This document shows positions 5,405 to 9,714 of a DNA stretch of 9,714 bases, piece by piece; position 1 is the first letter of the stretch, and every line of letters starts with the position of its first letter. Under the pieces are notes generated by a model that worked only from the letters and a program-made list of their open reading frames with translations, ran no database searches and had not been told where the DNA came from. The DNA is from Gp6-AA40 sp050742535. Its GTDB lineage: Bacteria > Acidobacteriota > Vicinamibacteria > Vicinamibacterales > UBA2999. Location: assembly GCA_050742535.1 (NCBI GenBank), contig JBOGIQ010000225.1, positions 1 through 9,714 of the forward strand, in the 5' to 3' direction. Position numbers and translations under genes: made by a program.

Positions 5405-5941
5405 TCACCAGTAATGCATGCCCGAAAATGTGAGCAGACGACAATTCCTAGTGAGGTTGAACTCGGGTTCTTCAGCCTTCCACCGATGCCCGCAGCCGTC
5501 GCACCGCATGACGAATACCGGCGGTGTGTCCAACTCAATGACCACGAGCGCCTGACGGCAGGACCGGCACCGCAGGTCGGTTGGACGCGCGGCCTCGCGC
5601 GTCACGGTGCGCCAGCGATGTGGACAGTTCGGGTTCTCGCACAGCGTCCGCGGCCCCTCGCAGTCGTCATGCGGCCACGGCTGATACGGATGCAGCTCGC
5701 AGATCCATCCGTTCGCGCACTGACCGCACCTCGCATCGATCGCGCCTTTGACGAGCTTGATCCCGCCGCTGTCGTGCCGCACTTCGGCGTAGATGACACT
5801 TGGTGCCCACAACGTCAGGACTGTCCGAGCCTGGTCCCGGGCGCCTTGCGTGACGACGAAGAAGTCGCCGTGAATGTGCGCCCCGTCGGCCTCGTGGACG
5901 ACCCGGCGTTCTCCCGACCTCAGGTGGACCCTGACGGGCAT
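5405..5941 (-). CDS. Cytoplasmic protein with several zinc-ribbon-like cysteine clusters
   Basis: This 178-residue protein starts at ATG 5941, with AAGGTGG three bases upstream. Residues 1-60 form a small beta-rich domain (MPVRVHLRSGERRVVHEA, then GDFFVVTQG). Three cysteine modules follow: C72-x2-C75 with W79-I-C81-E-L-H84-P and PWPHDDCEGP (C94); C101 and C106 near PNCPHRW; and C125-x2-C128 paired with C147-x2-C150-G-H-R-W. The middle stretch resembles, from memory, a common bacterial hypothetical-protein motif (C-x2-C, W-x-C-E-x-H-P-x-x-P-W-P-H, C-x-G-P). Zinc binding is expected; nucleic-acid or protein binding would be a guess. There is no signal peptide or membrane segment. It converges on PaiB and is divergent from the BlaI-type gene. 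I cannot assign a function. Confidence 0.72.
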   Translation of the reverse strand: MPVRVHLRSGERRVVHEADGAHIHGDFFVVTQGARDQARTVLTLWAPSVIYAEVRHDSGGIKLVKGAIDARCGQCANGWICELHPYQPWPHDDCEGPRTLCENPNCPHRWRTVTREAARPTDLRCRSCRQALVVIELDTPPVFVMRCDGCGHRWKAEEPEFNLTRNCRLLTFSGMHYW

Positions 5942-6029
5942 ATCCCACCTTACGTAAACGTCTTTCCGTCTGTTTCGACGACGCCCGTGAATGGCAATCC
6001 TTGAGACGTCTCCGCTCTCACCGCGGTCA

Positions 6030-6122
6030 ATGTCTACGCCAACAGGCGACGACAGCGACGCCGCGAGCCAAAGCGTGCGGGCATTAATGGAGCAATCAGC
6101 CTCGCTCGACGCCCCGGGTTGA
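6030..6122 (+). pseudogene. C-terminal remnant resembling PaiB
   Basis: A 30-codon frame from ATG 6030 to TGA 6120-6122 contains DAASQSVRALMEQ, close to DAASQSLRAFMQR at the end of the PaiB gene. At the DNA level 6056-6092 matches 5101-5137 at 32 of 37 bases, with three of the five differences at third codon positions. That pattern indicates a diverged coding copy rather than a recent duplication. The rest of the protein is absent upstream, where a divergent zinc-ribbon gene begins. Its stop overlaps the -35 box of the BlaI-type gene. Confidence 0.6.
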
Positions 6123-6146
6123 CAGGCGGCAAGGAGTACTGCTAAT
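6119..6146 (+). promoter_or_regulatory. Promoter of the BlaI/M56 operon
   Basis: A perfect TTGACA (6119-6124) is followed after 16 bases by GCTAAT (6141-6146), four of six to the -10 consensus. TAATTA at 6143-6148 with an 18-base spacer is the alternative. Transcription would then start at about 6153-6156, only a few bases before ATG 6159, giving a nearly leaderless message. AAGGAG at 6131-6136 would lie inside the promoter spacer and so not serve as a ribosome binding site. Confidence 0.55.
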
Positions 6147-6178
6147 TATTTGGCATCAATGGCCAAAAAATTAGCAGT
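6138..6178. promoter_or_regulatory. 41-bp palindromic operator over the BlaI start
   Basis: The arms ACTGCTAATT (6138-6147) and AATTAGCAGT (6169-6178) are perfectly complementary, as are the inner TTTGGC (6149-6154) and GCCAAA (6162-6167). All are centred on 6158, with one A/A mismatch between the two blocks. The site can also be seen as two inverted 14-bp boxes, GCTAATTATTTGGC and GCCAAAAAATTAGC, which differ at one base and are separated by 7 bp. Covering the -10 and start codon, it is the expected operator for a dimeric winged-helix repressor acting on its own operon. Confidence 0.8.
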
Positions 6179-6551
6179 GCCGGATTTGAGCCGCCGCGAG
6201 CGGCAGATTCTGGATGCCCTGTACGCGGCGGGCCGTGCCACCGCGGCGGAAATCCAGAACGCGATTCCCGACCCGCCCAGCTATTCCGCGGTCCGCACGC
6301 TGCTCCGCATCCTGGAAGACAAAGGCCACGTCCGGCACGAACAGGACGGCAATCGTTACGTCTATCTCCCGATGGTCGAGCGGGAGAGCGCGCAGCGATC
6401 GGCGCTGCGCCACATGCTGAACACGTTCTTCAGCGGTTCCGCCACCCAGGCGATGGCGGCGCTGCTCGACGAGGACTCCCTCGAACTGCCGAAGAAAGAT
6501 GTCGATCGACTGAAGGCGTTGATCGAGCGCGCCAGGAAGGAAGGAGAGTAG
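6159..6551 (+). CDS. BlaI/MecI/CopY-family transcriptional repressor
   Basis: This 130-residue winged-helix protein should bind DNA as a dimer and repress its own operon until cleaved or removed after a signal from the adjacent M56 protease. Residues 10-71 match the family DNA-binding domain: LSRRERQILDALYAAGRATA, then the recognition-helix region PPSYSAVRTLLRILEDKGHV, and the wing HEQDGNRYVYLP. The C-terminal part (ESAQRSALRHMLNTFFSG) is the dimerisation and cleavage region of the family. ATG 6159 fits the family's short N-terminus and predicted transcription start; TTG 6150 would add three residues. The codons for K3-K4-L5 (AAA AAA TTA) are AT-rich and sit inside the operator palindrome, in contrast with the GC-rich rest. 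The stop is two bases before the M56 gene. Confidence 0.93.
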   Translation: MAKKLAVPDLSRRERQILDALYAAGRATAAEIQNAIPDPPSYSAVRTLLRILEDKGHVRHEQDGNRYVYLPMVERESAQRSALRHMLNTFFSGSATQAMAALLDEDSLELPKKDVDRLKALIERARKEGE

Positions 6552-6553
6552 CC

Positions 6554-8377
6554 GTGCTCAACGAGTCACTCGCCGTGCTGGTCGACGCCGCAGTTCGGGT
6601 GACGGTTGTCCTGGGTGCGGTCTGGCTGGCTACCCGCACCATGCGTCGGGCCGCGGCATCGACCCGCCATTTCGTCTGGACGTGCGGCATCGTTGTCGCC
6701 GCACTGATTCCCGTTGCTGCCTTCGTGATCCCGAAATGGCAGATGCAGGCTCCGGCCCCGGTGACAGCGCTTGCGCCGGTCATCCGGACGAATCTCGAGA
6801 CCACACCGGCTGTCACATCGCCATCCGCGACCGGGAAGACGGCCGCCGTGGGGGCGCCGCGCGCGGCGGCGGCAACGCCCGCTGCGCAGGTGCCGTCGGC
6901 GTCCGTGCTCGTGATGGCCGTCTGGGCGATCGGCGCCGCGGCAATGCTGTTGTCTCTGTTCGCCGGCACGGCGTCTGCGATGTGGATCCGCCGATCGTCG
7001 CGTGTGCCCGATGCCAGGTGGGTGGACGAGGCGACGATGCTTGCCGATGCGATCGGCGTCCGGCGGCCGATCATGTTCGCCGAGGCCGACGTGCCGTCGC
7101 CGATGGTGACGGGCTTCTGGCGTCCGTGCATCCTCGTGCCGCGGCACGCCGCGTCCTGGCCGGACGACCGCCGCCATGTCGTCCTGCTCCACGAGATCGC
7201 GCACGTCAAGCGGCGCGACTGCCTGACCCAGATGGTTGCGCAGATCGTCTGCGCCGTCTACTGGTTCAACCCGCTCGTCTGGATCGCGGCACGCGAACTG
7301 CGGCGCGAGCGCGAACGCGCGTGCGACGACTTCGTGCTCGCCGCCGGAACGCGCGGGTCCGAGTATGCCGATCACCTGCTCGAGATCGCGCAGGCCGCGA
7401 CCCCGGCGCGCCTCACGCCGCTGATGGTTACTGGCGCAACCATGGCGCGCCGCTCACAACTGGAAGGAAGGCTTATGGCTATTCTCGATCCGGCAATCCG
7501 GCGTTCGTCCACGACGACCGCGCGACTCGCGGCCGCTGCGATGCTTGTCGCAATCGCCGTCCCCGTGGCCGCTGTTCAACTGAAAGATGTTGTCCCGCCC
7601 GCCGTGCGCGCCGCCGCAGTGCAGGCGGTCGTCGAACCGGTGGCTGCCAATCCGGCGGCGGCGACGCCCGCGGCGTCCCCGGCCGCTCGGCCGGCTAACG
7701 CTCAGCGTACGACCGCGTCCACGGCGCAGCCGGCGCGCGCGCCGATCGTCAACGTTGCTCTGGCGCGGATGCTCGTCGAGGCGGTGCAGCGCGGAAACAG
7801 GGAAGAGATCACCGCGCTGCTCGCCGCCGGCGTCGACGTGAATACCCCGGTTCCAGGCGACGGCAGCGCGTTGATCGCGGCCGCGCAGCGCGGCCATCTC
7901 GATATCGTCCAATCGCTGCTCGATCGAGGCGCCGACGTCAACCTCGGCGTGGCCGGCGACGGGACGCCGCTCATCGCCGCGGCGCAACGCGGCCACCTCG
8001 AGATAGCCACTTTGCTGCTGGACCGCGGCGCCGATATCCACAAGCCATTTCCCGGCGACGGCAATCCGCTGATTGCGGCGTCGCAGCGTGGACATGTGCG
8101 AGTCGCGCAGATGCTGCTCGAGCGTGGTGCCCAGGTCGAGGACCTCGTCGACGGCGACGAGAACGCGCTGATCAGTGCCAGCGAACAGGGCCACCTCACC
8201 TTGGTGCAGCTGCTGGTGTCGCACGGCGCCAATGTCAACAGCCGCGCTTGGGCCAATGTGTGGCAGCGCGACGGCCAGAGTACTACCGGCGAATGGCGGA
8301 CGCCGCTCAGCATGGCGCGGCGCGGCGGCCACGCGCAGGTGGTCGCGTATCTCCTGGCACAGGGCGCCCGGGAATAA
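6554..8377 (+). CDS. BlaR1-like M56 membrane metallopeptidase with C-terminal ankyrin repeats
   Basis: This 607-residue sensor protease is expected to trigger loss of the BlaI-type repressor upstream. Membrane segments are visible at about 5-26, 41-60, 115-140 and 323-342. Between the last two lies the zinc protease domain with H213-E-I-A-H217-VKRRD, the hydrophobic helix IVCAVYWFNPLVWIAA, and E254-R-A-C-D-D supplying the third ligand. By BlaR1 topology this domain is cytoplasmic and everything after 342 is periplasmic. There the usual penicillin-binding sensor is replaced by an Ala/Pro-rich linker (343-400) and six ankyrin units (404-607). A second Ala/Pro/Thr-rich stretch (66-114) lies between segments 2 and 3. 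GTG 6554 follows GGAAGGAG at 6539-6546 and the BlaI stop by two bases, so translation is probably coupled. A protein or peptide ligand is likelier than a beta-lactam; this is inference. Confidence 0.9.
   Translation: MLNESLAVLVDAAVRVTVVLGAVWLATRTMRRAAASTRHFVWTCGIVVAALIPVAAFVIPKWQMQAPAPVTALAPVIRTNLETTPAVTSPSATGKTAAVGAPRAAAATPAAQVPSASVLVMAVWAIGAAAMLLSLFAGTASAMWIRRSSRVPDARWVDEATMLADAIGVRRPIMFAEADVPSPMVTGFWRPCILVPRHAASWPDDRRHVVLLHEIAHVKRRDCLTQMVAQIVCAVYWFNPLVWIAARELRRERERACDDFVLAAGTRGSEYADHLLEIAQAATPARLTPLMVTGATMARRSQLEGRLMAILDPAIRRSSTTTARLAAAAMLVAIAVPVAAVQLKDVVPPAVRAAAVQAVVEPVAANPAAATPAASPAARPANAQRTTASTAQPARAPIVNVALARMLVEAVQRGNREEITALLAAGVDVNTPVPGDGSALIAAAQRGHLDIVQSLLDRGADVNLGVAGDGTPLIAAAQRGHLEIATLLLDRGADIHKPFPGDGNPLIAASQRGHVRVAQMLLERGAQVEDLVDGDENALISASEQGHLTLVQLLVSHGANVNSRAWANVWQRDGQSTTGEWRTPLSMARRGGHAQVVAYLLAQGARE
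7763..8374 (+). repeat. Ankyrin repeat array in the M56 protein
   Basis: Units begin near residues 404, 438, 471, 504, 537 and 583. Three central units are exactly 33 residues and share the core GDGxPLIAAAQRGHLxIxxx, followed by LLxRGAxV. The turn G-D-G/E recurs at every junction. Unit five carries a 13-residue insertion (within 568-582, with WQRDGQSTTGEW) before the last half-typical unit. The array ends the protein five residues after the final LLAQG. Confidence 0.88.
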
Positions 8378-8432
8378 CACCACTCGAATCATTCCAGGAG
8401 GCGTGTCGGCGCGACTTCGCCTTCGTTCGTAG

Positions 8433-8452
8433 GGCACCCTTTCAAGGGTGCC
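8433..8452. terminator. Hairpin between the M56 and ligase genes
   Basis: GGCACCC (8433-8439) and GGGTGCC (8446-8452) pair perfectly around TTTCAA, whose ends can add two T-A pairs. It lies 55 bp after the M56 stop. No U tract follows, so it may be a Rho-assisted or weak terminator separating the sensor operon from the ligase. Confidence 0.5.
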
Positions 8453-8488
8453 AACCAACCAGCCTGGCGGAACTTGTACAGTGAATCG

Positions 8489-9472
8489 ATGCCCGCGAAG
8501 GCACGGTTCATCGAGCCGATGCTGCTGCTACGTACCGACACGCTTCCGGACGACCCGCGGCGCTGGACGTATCAGCTGAAGCTCGATGGATACCGGGCGA
8601 TTGCCTTCAAATCGAAGGGCACGGTACACCTGCGCTCGCGCAACGACAACGACTTCAACGTGCGCTATCCGGCGGTCGTCGCCGGCCTGGCCGGACTTCC
8701 GGACGAAACCGTGATCGACGGGGAAGTCGTCGCGTTCGACGAGGACGGCCGGCCCTCCTTCAACATCCTGCAGAACTACGGATCGTCCGCTGCGCCGGTG
8801 GTGTTCTACGCGTTTGACGTGATGGTTCTCCGCGGCAGGGACGTGATGTCCGAGCCACTCGAGAAGCGTCAGCAACTGCTCGAGACGATCGTGTTGCCGA
8901 AGTTGAAGGAGCCCGTTCGCTACGCCGGCGCGCTGAACGCCGCGTTGCCGGATCTGGTGGCTTCGGTGAAAGCGCACGGCCTGGAAGGACTCGTGGCCAA
9001 GCGTCTTGGCACGAAGTACGAGCCGGGGCGGCGCTCCGGCGCGTGGATGAAGATGCGCGTCAATCGAGGACAGGAGTTCGTGATCGGCGGCTACACGCTC
9101 GGGACGAAGACATTCGACGCGATCGTGTTCGGCTGCTACGAGGGTAAAAAGCTGATCTACGTCGCGCGCACGCGCAACGGCTTCACGCCGGCAGCACGGG
9201 TCGCGGTGTATAAGAAGTTCGCAGGGCTGGAGGTCGAGGCGTGTCCCTTCGCCAATCTGCCCGAGGAACGCAGTGGCCGATGGGGGCAGGGGCTGACGAA
9301 GGAGAAGATGGCCGAGTGCCGATGGCTGAAGCCCGTGCTGGTGGCCGAGGTCGAGTTTCTCGAGTGGACGAGCGACAACCACCTGCGGCATTCACGGTTC
9401 GTCGCTCTCCGGGACGACAAGCGCGCGAAGGACGTGACACGGGAGGACGCTGCAGCGGGCAAGCCGGCCTGA
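8489..9472 (+). CDS. Stand-alone ATP-dependent DNA ligase (LigD ligase-domain type)
   Basis: This enzyme seals nicks using ATP. LigD-type ligases usually serve Ku-dependent double-strand-break repair, but neither Ku nor the polymerase or phosphoesterase domains of full LigD is seen here. From ATG 8489 (327 residues) the nucleotidyltransferase motifs appear in order: motif I K31-L-D-G-Y-R with the lysine that takes AMP, SRNDNDF, motif III DGEVVAFDEDGRPSF, IIIa FYAFDVMVLRG, motif IV EGLVAKR and motif V WMKMRV. The OB-fold domain follows (FVIGGYTLG, FGCYEGKKLIYVARTRNGF) and ends in VEFLEWTSDNHLRHSRFVAL. The length matches a complete ligase plus OB core. TTG 8474 is an alternative start adding five residues; neither start has a clear Shine-Dalgarno. 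The next gene starts 21 bp after the stop, so the two may be co-transcribed. Confidence 0.93.
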   Translation: MPAKARFIEPMLLLRTDTLPDDPRRWTYQLKLDGYRAIAFKSKGTVHLRSRNDNDFNVRYPAVVAGLAGLPDETVIDGEVVAFDEDGRPSFNILQNYGSSAAPVVFYAFDVMVLRGRDVMSEPLEKRQQLLETIVLPKLKEPVRYAGALNAALPDLVASVKAHGLEGLVAKRLGTKYEPGRRSGAWMKMRVNRGQEFVIGGYTLGTKTFDAIVFGCYEGKKLIYVARTRNGFTPAARVAVYKKFAGLEVEACPFANLPEERSGRWGQGLTKEKMAECRWLKPVLVAEVEFLEWTSDNHLRHSRFVALRDDKRAKDVTREDAAAGKPA

Positions 9473-9493
9473 CCTTCGCCACGTCAAAAGGGC

Positions 9494-9714
9494 ATGAATC
9501 GCGCATCTGCTCGAATGCGCAATAGCGCTGCTCTCTGCGCCGTGACCTTCCTCCTCCTCGGGTCGTTATCCGGGATTGCCGGGCCTTCCGCCAACAGCCG
9601 TCAGAGTCCCCAGCAGAATTCCACCGGCATCGTTCTCGGCGGCGTTCAGGACCCGCAAGGGAGTGCGATGCCCGGTGCGACCGTGACGCTCGAGGGCGAA
9701 GCGGCGACGCGCAA
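9494..9714 (+). CDS. Exported carboxypeptidase-regulatory-like domain protein, N-terminal part
   Basis: Only the first 73 codons are inside the window. ATG 9494 (AAAAGGG just upstream) begins a long signal peptide: charged MNRASARMRN, a hydrophobic stretch AALCAVTFLLLGSLSGIAG, and cleavage near PSANS. After a short polar spacer (SRQSPQQNST), the sequence GIVLGGVQDPQGSAMPGATV followed by TLEG matches the first strands of a carboxypeptidase regulatory-like beta sandwich ('V-x-D-x-x-G-x-x-x-P-G-A-x-V-x-L'). In Acidobacteriota this commonly opens large TonB-dependent outer-membrane transporters, which I consider most likely. A smaller carboxypeptidase-regulatory protein is possible, and the downstream sequence would decide. 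ATG 9515 is an alternative start that would shorten the signal peptide. Confidence 0.8.
   Translation, partial: MNRASARMRNSAALCAVTFLLLGSLSGIAGPSANSRQSPQQNSTGIVLGGVQDPQGSAMPGATVTLEGEAATR

Noticed and set aside
6131..6136. AAGGAG as the ribosome binding site of the BlaI-type gene
   Set aside because: It is 22 bases from ATG 6159 and 13 from TTG 6150, and falls inside the predicted promoter spacer.
6417..6440. Asn-Thr-Phe-Phe in the BlaI-type protein as a BlaI/MecI cleavage site
   Set aside because: Staphylococcal BlaI and MecI are cut at an Asn-Phe bond in this general region, but here a threonine intervenes and the position is uncertain, so no site is claimed.
7454..8458. Long 334-residue minus-strand open frame across the ankyrin region
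   Set aside because: It is antisense to a clear ankyrin array in GC-rich DNA, where repeats keep antisense frames open. It shows no domain and no ribosome binding site.
1..9714. CRISPR arrays, tRNA or rRNA genes, insertion sequences
   Set aside because: No regularly spaced repeats with unique spacers, no cloverleaf-like sequence, and no transposase motifs or terminal inverted repeats were seen. The only tandem array is the 7-bp repeat.

Overview
The window looks like chromosomal DNA from a GC-rich soil bacterium of the Acidobacteriota. The main reasons are a gene of the soil-associated TIGR03435 family, a broken gene resembling the C-terminal domain of acidobacterial VWFA-related (TIGR03436-type) proteins, a BlaI/M56 sensor pair, and the start of a secreted carboxypeptidase-regulatory-like protein of the kind that begins many acidobacterial TonB-dependent transporters. 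No database could be searched, so the taxonomy is inference from remembered families.

Layout. (1) 1-470: the 3' end of an epoxide-hydrolase-type alpha/beta hydrolase, a strong hairpin after its stop, then a second hairpin running into a 7-bp tandem repeat. (2) 468-1835: a rearranged block. A minus-strand phosphopantetheinyl transferase lies 21 bp upstream of the frameshifted VWFA-like gene. A truncated short-chain dehydrogenase tail lies antisense to the transferase's first codons. (3) 1926-4267: a set of secreted proteins. Two paralogous small six-cysteine proteins flank the TIGR03435 gene, and a proline-rich secreted protein follows on the minus strand. (4) 4243-6122: a second, decayed copy of the leader from block 2, a PaiB-type flavin-binding regulator, a convergent zinc-ribbon protein, and a small remnant of a second PaiB C-terminus. 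(5) 6119-8377: a BlaI-type repressor and an M56 membrane metallopeptidase, two bases apart, behind a -35 box and a large palindrome covering the likely -10 and the start codon. The M56 protein carries ankyrin repeats where BlaR1 has its penicillin-binding sensor. (6) 8489-9714: a stand-alone ATP-dependent DNA ligase and the start of an exported protein.

The clearest functional unit is block 5, read here as an autoregulated sensor-protease/repressor pair. Repressor loss would derepress the operon through the operator at its own start. The most novel-looking material is the six-cysteine pair in block 3: the cysteine spacing is conserved between the two, and the leader is more similar than the mature part. 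Between about 360 and 6120 there are several truncated or duplicated pieces (VWFA-like gene, dehydrogenase tail, copied leader, PaiB tail), so this part has been repeatedly rearranged. No tRNA, rRNA, CRISPR array, transposase or insertion sequence was seen, and no gene-free stretch exceeds about 300 bases.
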